DNA of 64,000 nt from Candidatus Culexarchaeum yellowstonense (GTDB taxonomy: Archaea; Thermoproteota; Methanomethylicia; Culexarchaeales; Culexarchaeaceae): the NCBI GenBank assembly GCA_024707015.1, contig JANGFR010000003.1, positions 1 through 64,000 of the forward strand. The letters run 5' to 3'. Both the position numbers and the translations under genes were made by a program. Positions 7,674 through 16,332 of this stretch are shown piece after piece; position 1 is the stretch's first letter; every line of letters begins with the position of its first letter. The notes under the pieces were generated by a model, which saw only the letters and a list, made by a program, of their open reading frames with translations, searched no databases and was not told the DNA's origin.

Positions 7674-9002
7674 ATGGTTTTGGATCCTCTCGATGTTCTC
7701 CGTAGGCTTGTGGCTGTTAATACTGTTAATAGTCCTGAGCAGGGGTTGAAGTGTGGTGGGGAGGCTGCTGACCTTATCCTTGAAATGTTTTCCAGTGTTG
7801 GTGTTAAGGGTGAGGTTTTGGAGTGTAATGGTTTTTATAGTGTTTTTGGTGTTTTGGGTGGGGGTAGGCCTGTCACCATGTTTCTCGCCCACTTCGATAC
7901 TGTTCCAGTTAATCCTTCTGAGTGGAAGTTTAACCCCTTTGAGTTGACTGTTGTGGGTAATAGGGGGTATGGTAGGGGTTCTGTGGATGATAAGGGGAAT
8001 GTGGCTGCAATTATGTGTGCTGTGGAGCGTCTTGTGAAGCGTGGTTTTAAGGGGACTTTGATTTATGCTTTTACTGGTGATGAGGAGATTGGTGGTGTTA
8101 ATGGTGCTAGGGCTGTTAGGGATAGGCTTTTGGAGTTGGGTTTGAAGCCTGATTACCTTGTTAATGGTGATGGTCATGGGATGCAGGTTATTGTGCGTAG
8201 GAGGTGTGGTTTTAGTGTTAGGGTTAGTGTTCCCGCTGTTAGGAGGGTTGTTAGGGGTGTTAGGTTTACTAGGAGGTTTAATGTTGAAACTCCTGTTTAT
8301 GAGACTAGGCATGCAGCCTATTTTATGCCTGGCGTTGATTTGCATCCATTGATTGCCGCATCATATTATCTTAGGTTGAATCCAGATCTACATGTGGCTG
8401 GTTTGAGGGGGGATTTCTCTAAGAGTAATGTTTTGCCTGGTTTTGTGGAGCTTGATCTTGTTAGTTTGGATGAGCATGGTGAGCTTTTGGAGGTGGATGA
8501 TTCCCTATCCAATCTTTTGAGGTCCATTGTCCCCTTGGTTAGGGCTCCACTTAAACCTGAACTTTACAGTGATTTCGGCGTTTCCATAACCCCGAATTAT
8601 TATAGGTTTTCTGATGGTGTTCACAGTTTGGTTTTTGATGTTAGGGCTATGTCTGGGGATGCTGGTTTCCTTGAGCCTCTTAGGGGTGTTTTGGCTAGGA
8701 ATCTCCCTGGTGGTGGTGTGGAGTTTAGGGGTGGTGCAGGCTACTTGTATACTGATGAGGGTGAGGATATTGTGAGGTTTGCATTGGAGGTTTTGGGTGG
8801 TCTTGGGGTTGGGGGTTTGGCTGTGGAGGCTTGTGGTGCTTCTGATTCAAGGTTTTATGCTCCCATTGGGGTTAAGTGTATTGATTTTGGTCCTCGTGGT
8901 GGTGGGATTCATGGGCCAAACGAGTATGTGGAGATTGACTCCCTATATAAGACTGTGGATTTCTATGGGAATCTCTACCTGAAACTTTCACGTTCTATTT
9001 GA
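7674..9002 (+). CDS. M20-family metallopeptidase/deacylase
   Basis: 442 residues of the M20 (ArgE/DapE/carboxypeptidase) family. Metal-site motifs are FLAHFDTVP, GRGSVDDKGN and FTGDEEIGGV, with the last ligand near GGIHGPNEYV. These enzymes remove acyl or amino-acid groups from amide substrates with two zinc ions. The middle (about residues 185-330) is not the usual short lid: it begins with an Arg/Val-rich strand pair and runs through a divergent region before the RAMSGDAGFLEPL strand, so substrate cannot be named. ATG 7674 is used because the in-frame codons before it lie upstream of the predicted transcription start. It overlaps the convergent SpoIIM-family gene by eight bases. Confidence 0.85.
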   Translation: MVLDPLDVLRRLVAVNTVNSPEQGLKCGGEAADLILEMFSSVGVKGEVLECNGFYSVFGVLGGGRPVTMFLAHFDTVPVNPSEWKFNPFELTVVGNRGYGRGSVDDKGNVAAIMCAVERLVKRGFKGTLIYAFTGDEEIGGVNGARAVRDRLLELGLKPDYLVNGDGHGMQVIVRRRCGFSVRVSVPAVRRVVRGVRFTRRFNVETPVYETRHAAYFMPGVDLHPLIAASYYLRLNPDLHVAGLRGDFSKSNVLPGFVELDLVSLDEHGELLEVDDSLSNLLRSIVPLVRAPLKPELYSDFGVSITPNYYRFSDGVHSLVFDVRAMSGDAGFLEPLRGVLARNLPGGGVEFRGGAGYLYTDEGEDIVRFALEVLGGLGVGGLAVEACGASDSRFYAPIGVKCIDFGPRGGGIHGPNEYVEIDSLYKTVDFYGNLYLKLSRSI

Positions 9003-9546
9003 ATATGGCTATTAGTGTGGGGGTTACATATACCTCTATTATTGCTGCTGGTATTAGGAGGGTTATGCTGATTATCATGGGTTTAATGGTTTCTTTAAAT
9101 GCCTTGGTTATGGAGGCGTTTCCATGGGTGATTATGGAGGCAATTTTCCTGGCTGCTTCCACCCCTATTCTTAGTCCGCATGCCCCTGCAATGGTTACTG
9201 CTGGTAGCTCTATTACTCCGTGTGGGAGTATGGCTATCAGGGCCTTAACTGGGTTTCCAGTTAAAGCCATCACTATGCCTATTATGTAGCCGTTTAATGC
9301 TAGGCTTGCAATTGTGGGTATTGTGAGTAGTGTTCCTGATAGCCACATCACCATTACTGCCACTAGGTTTTTGGTGAATATTAGGGTTACTGTTTGTATG
9401 GTGTATGGCATGTATTGTTTGGCTAGCTCCCTTAGTGGCTCTATTAGTTGTTGTGCTTCCTGTGTGGGTGTTGTGGTTTCCAGTCCAGCTATTATTCCTA
9501 GGATTAGTGTGGTTGCTGAGGCTGCAATGTATGTTTTCAGTTTCAC
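8995..9546 (-). CDS. SpoIIM family (DUF95) membrane protein
   Basis: 183 residues with about five membrane helices: an N-terminal helix, one near TLIFTKNLVAVMVMWLSG, a glycine-rich pair around LALNGYIIGIVMALTG and ALIAILPHGVIELPAVTIAGA, and a C-terminal helix. The pattern (N-terminal anchor, NLxxx, GYxxG, LPHGxxELP) is the SpoIIM/DUF95 signature. Archaea do not sporulate; the family role there is unknown, with membrane organisation or transport proposed. The start codon overlaps the stop of the DUF1893 gene (ATGA), and that gene in turn overlaps the M42 peptidase, so the three are translationally coupled. The context links it to peptide breakdown only by association. Confidence 0.82.
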   Translation of the reverse strand: MKLKTYIAASATTLILGIIAGLETTTPTQEAQQLIEPLRELAKQYMPYTIQTVTLIFTKNLVAVMVMWLSGTLLTIPTIASLALNGYIIGIVMALTGNPVKALIAILPHGVIELPAVTIAGACGLRIGVEAARKIASIITHGNASITKAFKETIKPMIISITLLIPAAIIEVYVTPTLIAIFK

Positions 9547-9974
9547 ATTTTCATTATACTGCTACTCATGGATTTTAGTTTTTCGTATGCCTCTTTTGGG
9601 TTTTCAATGTTTTTGGTGGCTTCCTCCATTGGGCATGGTTTTAATCCACTTTTATCCATTATTGTTGGTGTCAAAGTTTCGTATTCCACTTTTACCCTCC
9701 ACTTTTCCAGTGTTTTAAGTCCATTTAGGCTTATGGTTTCAGCGTAAACTTCATTTATCCCTGCATGTATTGCTAGTAGTGCTGCTGCTTTCCCAACTAT
9801 TTTGTCTGCCATGGATGCTCCTCTAAGTTCTTCTTGGATTTCCTCTATGGCCTTCAGTAATCCTTTTACTCCGCTTTCCGTGGACATGTATATTATTTTC
9901 CCATTTTTCGCTATTGCCAGTTTCTGGTTTAGTTTTTCCAGTGTTTCCCTTGCTATTTGTAGGTTGCTTTTCAT
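9543..9974 (-). CDS. DUF1893 family protein
   Basis: 143 residues from ATG 9974, which overlaps the TGA of the M42 peptidase. The N-terminal LQIARETLEKLNQKLAIAKNGKIIY and the central MADKIVGKAAALLAIHAGINEVYAETIS are the DUF1893 core, a small deaminase-fold-like domain; the alternating K-G-K-A-A-A helix is the best conserved part. No reaction is established. A C-terminal tail (about 115-143) is helical and Met/Lys-rich. The frame stays open far upstream, but that region is an antisense shadow of the M42 gene, so the internal ATG is correct. It is coupled on both sides (M42 upstream, SpoIIM-like downstream). Confidence 0.8.
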   Translation of the reverse strand: MKSNLQIARETLEKLNQKLAIAKNGKIIYMSTESGVKGLLKAIEEIQEELRGASMADKIVGKAAALLAIHAGINEVYAETISLNGLKTLEKWRVKVEYETLTPTIMDKSGLKPCPMEEATKNIENPKEAYEKLKSMSSSIMKM

Positions 9975-11017
9975 CCTTGTATCCCACTTAGCTTCAATAT
10001 TACCTTTACTATTAGGTTTGTTGTGGCTTCTATGTCGCTTATGTGGGTTATGGCTGCTGGGCCGTGTATGTATCTGCATGGTACTGCTATGGCTCCGCTG
10101 GGTATTCCGCTTCTTGTTAGGTGTATGGCTGCTGCGTCTGTGCTTCCGCTTGGGATCCTCTTGAATTGGTATGGTATTTTTGCTTCTTCTGCTGTTTTCA
10201 CTATGGTTTTTAGGATTTTTGGGTGTGTTATCATTCCTGCGTCTGCTATGGTTATTACTGGTCCCCCCTTGAGTTTTGCTGGGATTTGTGTGGGTTTTAC
10301 TTCTGGTGTGTCTGCTGCGAAGGTTCCTTCTATGGCTATGGCGTAGTCTGGGTTTACAGTCCATGCTGCTGTTCTAGCCCCCCTTAACCCCACTTCTTCT
10401 TGTACTGTGGCTACTGCTGTTATGTTGGCTTCTGTTTCCATTAGCTTCTTCATGACTTCCACTAGTATTAGGCATCCTACCCTGTCGTCGAAGGCTTTCC
10501 CCATTATGTATCCTAGTCCGAGTTCCCTGTATTGTGTGTGGAATACTGCTGTGGCTCCCACATCTATCCCTCTTGCTTTTACTTCTTCTTGGCTTGTGGC
10601 TCCAATGTCTATGTACATTTCCTCTAGGGGTGGTATTTTGTCCCGCTTTTCTGGTGGTGTTATGTGTGGTGGTGTGCTTCCCACTATTCCTATGGCTTCT
10701 CCACCTTCCCCTCTAATTCTCATGGTTTGTCCGGGGATTATTGTGGGTACTACTCCCCCCATTGGGTGGAAGTTTAGGAACCCCTTTTCACTTATGTTGG
10801 TTATTATGAATCCCACTTCATCCATGTGTGCTGTTATCATTATTTTTGGTTTCCCAATTGCCCCCTGTTTTTCCGCTATTAGGTTTCCCATTACGTCTAC
10901 TTGCACTTTCCCTACAATCCCCTTTAACTCTTCCTCCATTATCATTCTGACTTCTTCTTCGTGTCCGGGTGGGCCGTAGGCGTTGGATAGTTTTTCCAGT
11001 AGTTTTAGGTTTATCAT
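9971..11017 (-). CDS. M42 family aminopeptidase (TET/FrvX-like)
   Basis: 348 residues. The two-metal site is complete: ITAHMDEVG (first His/Asp), KAFDDRVGC (bridging Asp), VQEEVGLRG (catalytic Glu pair), IEGTFAAD and the final CRYIHGPAAITH His. M42 enzymes form dodecameric tetrahedra in the cytosol and trim peptides left by the proteasome; some members are deacylases or glucanases. The insert GSTPPHITPPEKRDK is the usual M42 dimerisation-domain segment. It is the first gene of a coupled trio with DUF1893 and SpoIIM-like genes, and lies 67 bases after the His-rich PadR regulator on the same strand, so co-transcription with that regulator is possible. Confidence 0.9.
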   Translation of the reverse strand: MINLKLLEKLSNAYGPPGHEEEVRMIMEEELKGIVGKVQVDVMGNLIAEKQGAIGKPKIMITAHMDEVGFIITNISEKGFLNFHPMGGVVPTIIPGQTMRIRGEGGEAIGIVGSTPPHITPPEKRDKIPPLEEMYIDIGATSQEEVKARGIDVGATAVFHTQYRELGLGYIMGKAFDDRVGCLILVEVMKKLMETEANITAVATVQEEVGLRGARTAAWTVNPDYAIAIEGTFAADTPEVKPTQIPAKLKGGPVITIADAGMITHPKILKTIVKTAEEAKIPYQFKRIPSGSTDAAAIHLTRSGIPSGAIAVPCRYIHGPAAITHISDIEATTNLIVKVILKLSGIQG

Positions 11018-11084
11018 GTTTTATGGTTATACTTTTATGGTTAGATAAGTTTTTCGGGGTTCACGTAAAAATAAAATGTTTGGT

Positions 11085-11471
11085 TTATTTGAGTATCTTT
11101 TCCGCTAGCTCCTTTAGCCTTCTTATTCTTTCCATTTCCCTTTCCAGTATGTCTAGGCCTTCTTCTGTTATTGTGTATATTCTTTTTGCTGGTCCAGTTT
11201 CCCCTGTTTCCCATTTGGATGTTACTAGTCCCATTCTCTCCATTCTTCTTAGGATCATGTATATCATGGGTTTGGGTATTTCCACTTCGTATTCTTTTGT
11301 GATTTTCTCGTGTATTTCGCTTCCGCTGGCATTCTTCTCTTTTAGTGTTTTGAGTATTAGTATGTGGGCTAATCCTCCTATTCTTCGATGGCGCCAGTAT
11401 TCATGTCCCTCTTCTTCATGTTCGTGGTGGCAGCCTTCATGCCCCTCTTCTTCTTCATGTCTGTGGCACAT
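11085..11471 (-). CDS. PadR-type winged-helix regulator with His/Glu/Cys-rich N-terminus
   Basis: 128 residues. Residues about 31-110 are a PadR winged helix (GLAHILILKTLKEKNASGSE, then PKPMIYMILRRMERMGLV and a wing near AKRIYTITEEG), followed by a dimerisation helix to the end. The first 30 residues are unusual: eight His, two Cys and ten Glu, as in metal-binding extensions of nickel, zinc or cobalt sensors. Ordinary PadR proteins lack this. An AT-rich minus-strand promoter (CTATATATATTT, 11504-11514) lies about 33 bases upstream. The following genes encode an M42 metallopeptidase and a membrane protein, so a metal-responsive operon is a reasonable inference but not shown. Confidence 0.8.
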   Translation of the reverse strand: MCHRHEEEEGHEGCHHEHEEEGHEYWRHRRIGGLAHILILKTLKEKNASGSEIHEKITKEYEVEIPKPMIYMILRRMERMGLVTSKWETGETGPAKRIYTITEEGLDILEREMERIRRLKELAEKILK

Positions 11472-11503
11472 TTTATTTCACCGTATATATGTATAGTTGT
11501 AAC

Positions 11504-11514
11504 CTATATATATT
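11504..11514 (-). promoter_or_regulatory. TATA box of the padR-like gene
   Basis: On the minus strand this reads AAATATATATAG and lies about 33-43 bases ahead of ATG 11471. The spacer holds further alternating TATA/GTATAT steps that could be an autoregulatory site, but no clear palindrome stands out. Confidence 0.45.
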
Positions 11515-11534
11515 TTTTTATCTATGTACATTTT

Positions 11535-12647
11535 TTAGAAGTGTCTGAATATTCTTTCCCCTGTGAATATCATGGTTATCCCGTTTCTGTTGCATTCCCT
11601 TATTATTTCTTGGTCGTGTATGCTTCCCCCTGGCTGTATTATGGCTGTTATTCCTGCTTCTGCTAGTGGTGGTATGTTGTCTGGGAGCATGAATCCATCT
11701 GAGGCTAGTACGCTTCCCCTTGTTTCATGATGGTTTCTTTTGGCTTTTTGTATGGCTATTTCTATGGCGCTTATTCTGTCTTGTTGTCCGCAGGCTACTG
11801 CTATTGTCTTGTTTCCTCTCCATAGTACTACTCCGTTGCTGCTTTTCTCTGCGCATATCCACCATGCATGTAGCATCCATTCTTCCTCCCATTCTTCTGG
11901 TTTCCTCTCTGTGACTACCCCTGTGTTTTCCCCTTCATTTAGCCTTCTAAGGGCCTGGAGGCTTGTTATTTTTGTGTGGAAGTGTTCTTCTAGTATTATT
12001 GTGTCTCCCAGTATTCTTATGTTTATTGGTGTGTGGTATTCTGTTTTTGGGTTTTGTGGGTTTGGTTTTGGTGCTTCTATTATTCTCAGCGTCCTTTTTT
12101 GTGATAGTATTTTTATGGCTTCCTCACTGTATTTTGGTGCGAATATGCATTCAATGTATTTTTCTCCGCTCACTATTTCTTTTGCTGCTTCCACGTCTAT
12201 TTCGTGGTTTGTGGCCATGGTGCATCCGTATGCTGCTCTCTGGTCTATGGTCCATGCTTCCCTTATGGTTTGGGCTGTGGTTTCCCCTATGGCTGCCCCC
12301 ACTGGGTTTAGGTGTTTTATTATTGATGTTGCCTTAATGTTTTGGAAGTATGCTGTTATTCTCATGGCGTTGTATCCGTCGCATAGGTTGTTGGCTGATA
12401 TTCCCCCCTTGGCATTCTTTATTACCCTCATTTTGCTTAGTCCCCATCCCCCCTCTGTTGGTGTGTAGAGGGCTGCTGGTTGGTGTGGGTTTAATCCATA
12501 CCTCAATTTCAATTCTGGATTCTCTAGGTCTATTCTCTTGTATGTGTATTCCCTTCCATCTATGATTATCTTTAGTTCTCTTGGTAGTGTTTGGGTTTCT
12601 GTGGGTGTTTGATACATCATTCTTAGGGGTTTCAGGTTTTTGCCCAT
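11535..12647 (-). CDS. purH: AICAR transformylase (PurH C-terminal domain as separate protein)
   Basis: 370 residues, only the formyltransferase half of PurH. Diagnostic stretches are LRYGLNPHQPAALY, NAKGGISANNLCDGYNA, SIIKHLNPVGAAIG and the C-terminal ASDGFMLPDNIPPLAEAG with IIQPGGSIHD. It transfers a formyl group to AICAR in the penultimate step of IMP synthesis; archaea often use PurP instead, so the bacterial-type domain is of note. The IMP cyclohydrolase domain is encoded by the gene just upstream and overlaps this one by 16 bases, so the bifunctional enzyme is split into two coupled genes. Confidence 0.92.
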   Translation of the reverse strand: MGKNLKPLRMMYQTPTETQTLPRELKIIIDGREYTYKRIDLENPELKLRYGLNPHQPAALYTPTEGGWGLSKMRVIKNAKGGISANNLCDGYNAMRITAYFQNIKATSIIKHLNPVGAAIGETTAQTIREAWTIDQRAAYGCTMATNHEIDVEAAKEIVSGEKYIECIFAPKYSEEAIKILSQKRTLRIIEAPKPNPQNPKTEYHTPINIRILGDTIILEEHFHTKITSLQALRRLNEGENTGVVTERKPEEWEEEWMLHAWWICAEKSSNGVVLWRGNKTIAVACGQQDRISAIEIAIQKAKRNHHETRGSVLASDGFMLPDNIPPLAEAGITAIIQPGGSIHDQEIIRECNRNGITMIFTGERIFRHF

Positions 12648-13213
12648 TTCATCTTCTCCTCCAATCTTTCTAGTGTTTCATTTTCGTATTGGCTTGTTTT
12701 TTGGAATGCTTGTATGGCTAGTTTTATTGCTGTTTCCCTGGTTATCCATCCATGCTCCATGATCTCTTTTGCCGCTTCACTATACTGTTTTGGGTTTGTT
12801 AATACTATTGTTTTCCCGTTTCTTAGTGCTGCTTTTGCTGCTGCTCTTGCCAGTGTTACTCCCCCTATGTCTATGTCTTCAATGTTTCCTGTGGGTGGGT
12901 AGAAGTTTACTATCACTATTACTATTGGTTTTGCCTTTATCTTCTCCATGTATTCCCTGTGTAGGGGGTTTTCTGGTTGTAGGAGTATTCCAGCATATAT
13001 TTTTGGGTGTAGTGTTTTTATTAGTCCTTCTGGGGCTTCCGGTGTTTCCAGGTATTCTGATACTTCTATGGCTTTGTATCCTAGGTTTCTTATGTGTTTT
13101 GCTGTTCCACTTGTGGCTATTATTTCCAGTTTCAGTTTCCCTATGGCTTCCAATATTACTTCTAGGTTTTGTTTGTCGTGTACGGATATTATTGCCGCCT
13201 CTCCTTTATCCAA
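12632..13213 (-). CDS. purH: IMP cyclohydrolase (PurH N-terminal MGS-like domain)
   Basis: 193 residues forming the methylglyoxal-synthase-like domain that closes the ring in the last step of IMP synthesis. Family segments are EIIATSGTAKHIRNLGYKA, LIKTLHPKIYAGIL, IVNFYPPTG, DIGGVTLARAAAKA and the C-terminal FQKTSQYENETLE. In most organisms this domain is fused to AICAR transformylase; here the two are separate genes overlapping by 16 bases in different frames, so they are co-translated and presumably form a complex. The upstream neighbour on the same strand, 15 bases away, is an MFS transporter. Confidence 0.92.
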   Translation of the reverse strand: MDKGEAAIISVHDKQNLEVILEAIGKLKLEIIATSGTAKHIRNLGYKAIEVSEYLETPEAPEGLIKTLHPKIYAGILLQPENPLHREYMEKIKAKPIVIVIVNFYPPTGNIEDIDIGGVTLARAAAKAALRNGKTIVLTNPKQYSEAAKEIMEHGWITRETAIKLAIQAFQKTSQYENETLERLEEKMKWAKT

Positions 13214-13228
13214 TTCTGTATCCTTTAA

Positions 13229-14458
13229 TTATTGTTTGGTTTTGTTTGGTTTTAAGGTTTTCCCTTCTTCATCTCTTTTTAGGGTTTCTTTCCCCATGAT
13301 TTGTACGTATATTGTGGATGCGGCTATTATGGTTGCTGTGAAGTGGAATCCGTATTGTAGCCCCATGTTGTCGGCTATTATTCCTATGGCTATTGGTCCT
13401 ATTATGAATCCTATGTCTCCGAATAGTCTGTATATTCCCATGGCTATTCCATGGGGGTATTCTATGCTGGCGTCTGAGGCCATGGCTATTGGTGCTTGTC
13501 CCCCTGCCCCTGTGGTTAATCCCAGTATTGTGCATGCTAATAGTATTGTGTTGTAGTCTTCTGTTATTGTGAAGTATAGTGTGGAGATTGTGGAGGCTGC
13601 TAGGCTTGCCACTATAACCTTCTTTCTCCCGTAGTGGTCTAGGGCGTATCCTGCTGGTATTGTTATTGCTAGGTTTGCTAGGTTGCTTAGGGTTATGGCG
13701 TATCCCACTTGGTCTGGTTGTAGGCCTAGTTGTTCTGCGTATAGTGGGATTAGTGTGTTTCTTAGTCCTGTTCTCGTTAGGAACATGGTTAGTGTGGCTA
13801 TGCATGCTGCCATGTAGCTTTGGTTTTTTATGAGTTCCAATGCCATTTTCATGTTTAACTTGTCTTTGTTTCCATGTTTTCCTTCTTCCATGGTTTTTCC
13901 CGCTGTTTCCTCTATGAATAGGTATGATAGTGTGAAGCCTATGAGGGCCATGGCTGAGTATGCGTAGAATGGTGCTCTTATATCGTATATTTCTGCGAGT
14001 ATTCCTCCTATGCTTGGACCCATGGTGCTTCCTAGGAGTGTGAAGGCTTGGAAGTATCCCATTATTCTCCCCCTTTCTTCTGGTTTTAGTATGTCTTGTA
14101 GCATGGTTTGCCTCATGGTCATCCACATGGCTGATCCGAATCCTTGTAGGAATCTGTATGCTAGGAGTTCCCATATGCTTCTTGCTGTGGCGCAGAGTAG
14201 TGCTGATACTGTTATTATTATTGTTCCTGCTAGTAGTACTCTCCTTCTTCCCCACATGTCCCCCATGGCTCCCACTGGTATGTCTGCTATTAGTCTTGCC
14301 ACTGCATATATGGATATGGTTAGGGTGGCTAGGGTGTATGTGGTTTGGAATGTTTTTGCATATATGGGTAGTATTGGTGAGATTATGGATATTCCTGTCA
14401 TTATGAAGAATGCTGGGATGTATATGGATAGTACGTCTCTGATTACGCTTCTACTCAT
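13229..14458 (-). CDS. MFS transporter, 12 membrane helices
   Basis: 409 residues with the two six-helix halves of the major facilitator superfamily. Motif A is clear in the first half (GAMGDMWGRRRVLLAG) and weaker in the second (LDHYGRKKVIVAS); the central cytosolic loop is Lys/Glu-rich around residues 195-210. Helix-4 residues (YRFLQGFGSAMW) suggest a drug/proton antiporter-like subfamily. The gene is followed after 15 bases by the split purH pair, so it may move a purine-related compound or simply share the transcript. ATG 14458 has GGGGATGAGGG ahead of it. The substrate cannot be read from sequence. Confidence 0.85.
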   Translation of the reverse strand: MSRSVIRDVLSIYIPAFFIMTGISIISPILPIYAKTFQTTYTLATLTISIYAVARLIADIPVGAMGDMWGRRRVLLAGTIIITVSALLCATARSIWELLAYRFLQGFGSAMWMTMRQTMLQDILKPEERGRIMGYFQAFTLLGSTMGPSIGGILAEIYDIRAPFYAYSAMALIGFTLSYLFIEETAGKTMEEGKHGNKDKLNMKMALELIKNQSYMAACIATLTMFLTRTGLRNTLIPLYAEQLGLQPDQVGYAITLSNLANLAITIPAGYALDHYGRKKVIVASLAASTISTLYFTITEDYNTILLACTILGLTTGAGGQAPIAMASDASIEYPHGIAMGIYRLFGDIGFIIGPIAIGIIADNMGLQYGFHFTATIIAASTIYVQIMGKETLKRDEEGKTLKPNKTKQ

Positions 14459-14510
14459 CCCTCATCCCCTATGCTTTACCCCCGCTCCCTCCTTGATGTC
14501 TATTTTGGTT

Positions 14511-14520
14511 TTATATTTAA
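14511..14520 (-). promoter_or_regulatory. TATA box of the MFS-purH operon
   Basis: On the minus strand this reads TTAAATATAA, about 53-62 bases ahead of ATG 14458. The 195-base gap also carries the promoter of the divergent Lrp-type regulator, which may control both directions. Confidence 0.5.
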
Positions 14521-14653
14521 GTGCTTCCCTCAAAGGTTTCCCCACGTTTTATTCTCCATTTTGGATTCTTTTCCATCCCTTAATGGTTTTTTATGGTAAA
14601 ATTTTTATGTTGATTATTCTCCATTATTGTTTTGTTGTGGGGGTTGGTTTCCG

Positions 14654-15118
14654 GTGTTGGATGAGGTTGATCTTGAAATTTTGAGGATTCTTCAGGGGGA
14701 TTGTAGGGTTACTGTTAAGGAGGTGGCTAGGAGGCTTGGTAAGCCTGTGACCACTGTTTATTCTAGGTTGAAGAGGCTTGAGGGGGATGGTTATGTTAGG
14801 GGTTATAGGGCTATTTTGGATGCTGGTAGGCTTGGCTATTCCACCACTGCCTTTGTCTTCGTTTCATTCTCCTATGAGGCTGCTGGTAGGAGGCTTGATC
14901 AGAGGGAGGTGGCTAGGGTTATTGCAAGTTTCCCTGAGGTTCAGGAGGTTCATATTGTGACTGGGGATTGGGATATGCTTTTGAAGGTTAGGGTTAGGGG
15001 GGTTGAGGAGCTTGGTAGGTTTATTGTGGATAAGCTTAGGAGGGTTGAGGGTGTGGTGAAGACTTTGACTTCTGTTTCCCTTGATTGTGTTAAGGAGGAT
15101 ACCTCCATTCCAATTTAG
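14654..15118 (+). CDS. Lrp/AsnC family transcription regulator
   Basis: About 154 residues. Residues 3-60 form the Lrp winged helix (LDEVDLEILRILQGDCRVTV, then VTTVYSRLKRLEGDGYVRGY), and residues 70-150 the RAM/ACT-like effector domain with VQEVHIVTGDWDMLLKVRV. Such proteins form dimers or octamers and respond to amino acids or other small effectors. GTG 14654 with TTG 14657 next to it starts the domain; GGGGGT lies about ten bases upstream, and an earlier TTG at 14627 would add a poorly supported Cys/Gly segment. It is divergent from the MFS-purH operon and overlaps the DUF401 permease tail to tail by four bases. Confidence 0.85.
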   Translation: MLDEVDLEILRILQGDCRVTVKEVARRLGKPVTTVYSRLKRLEGDGYVRGYRAILDAGRLGYSTTAFVFVSFSYEAAGRRLDQREVARVIASFPEVQEVHIVTGDWDMLLKVRVRGVEELGRFIVDKLRRVEGVVKTLTSVSLDCVKEDTSIPI

Positions 15119-16332
15119 GTTAACGTGTATAGTATTATTGTGAAGGTTATTGTGGCTATTACGCTTGGCACTAGTAGCTTGTAGGCTTTTGATAGTTTGC
15201 AGTTGAAGTATCTTGCTGTGTAGACGTAGCATAGGTGTATTGGTGAGGCTATGTATGCAGTGTAGCTTGAGATGTATATTGCGCTTATGGTTTTCGTGTC
15301 CAGCTTCTTTATGCCTCCAATTATTGGTAGTGAGAGGACTATTCCTGTTAGTGGGCTTCCCGTTAGTAGTCCTAGTAGTGCGGGGGCTATGTATTGTAGG
15401 GCTTCTGCTGGTATTCCTGTGGAGTTTATTGCCCGTGTTATTGATTGTGTGGCTCCTGTTATGTTGAAGGCTTGTTGTAGTAGCATGCTGCTGAAGCTTG
15501 CCAGTGTTATGCCTATGGTTCTCCTGCTCTTCACTGCCTCCATCATTTTCTTTGGTTTTACTTTTGCTGTTAATGTTATGGCTGCTACTCCCATGGCTAC
15601 TCCAATTATCATTCCAGTGTCGCTGACCATGGTTTTTAGTGGTATGGCTATTGTTAGGGATAGGATTAGTGGTGTTGCTGCTTTCAGTGTTTCCCATGTT
15701 TTTATGTTTTCCTCCTTTGCTTCGCTGGTTTCCCTGTCTACTTTTTTCCCGTGTAGTGCTGTTATGTATCCTATGATTATCATGAATATTGTGGTTGGGA
15801 TTTGCTGTATGGCTATTTCGGTTATGGATGCTCCTGTTAGGGCTGCTATGGCTATCATTACGTTGCTTATTGGGTATGTTAGGAATATTGTGTGTCTGAA
15901 CCAGACGTTTGTGTAGACTGCTGTTTCAGTGTCTAGGTTTAGTGTGGGGGTTAGTGATTCTATTATTGGGGCTGACATTAGTGCTCCTCCAGCTATGGGG
16001 AGTAATCCTATTATTGCTGGTGTTATCATTGCGGCTAGTTTTGGGTTTTTTAGGGTTTTTGCCACTCCGATTCCAAGCTTCTTTATTTCTCCAGTGTTTC
16101 TGTATAGTTCTGCTAGGATGGCTATGAGCATGCTTGTTATGGTTAGTGTCCATGTGGCTTGGCTTCTTATGGTTTCCACTATTATTTCTGGGGTTTTCTG
16201 TGGGTTTGTGGCTGCTATTATTGCTGTGGCTGTTATTAGTGCTATTCCCACTTCTATTCCTCTCCATGCCATGATCATTATTGTTGCTAGTGCTGTTGCC
16301 ACTGCTATTGTGGCTGTGTCCAAGGGTTTCAC
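15115..16332 (-). CDS. DUF401 family permease
   Basis: 405 residues with roughly ten membrane helices. The family signature GLLPIAGGALMSAPIIE (about residue 110) and the paired late motif LLGLLTGSPLTGIVLSLPII match DUF401, a set of GntP/CitMHS-like transporters common in thermophiles. A hydrophilic Glu/Lys loop near the middle (HGKKVDRETSEAKEEN) divides the two halves. Substrate is not known; organic acids are suggested by the superfamily. It converges on the Lrp gene, and lies 70 bases after the ABC permease gene on the same strand, so it may be the last gene of that transcript. Confidence 0.78.
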   Translation of the reverse strand: MKPLDTATIAVATALATIMIMAWRGIEVGIALITATAIIAATNPQKTPEIIVETIRSQATWTLTITSMLIAILAELYRNTGEIKKLGIGVAKTLKNPKLAAMITPAIIGLLPIAGGALMSAPIIESLTPTLNLDTETAVYTNVWFRHTIFLTYPISNVMIAIAALTGASITEIAIQQIPTTIFMIIIGYITALHGKKVDRETSEAKEENIKTWETLKAATPLILSLTIAIPLKTMVSDTGMIIGVAMGVAAITLTAKVKPKKMMEAVKSRRTIGITLASFSSMLLQQAFNITGATQSITRAINSTGIPAEALQYIAPALLGLLTGSPLTGIVLSLPIIGGIKKLDTKTISAIYISSYTAYIASPIHLCYVYTARYFNCKLSKAYKLLVPSVIATITFTIILYTLT

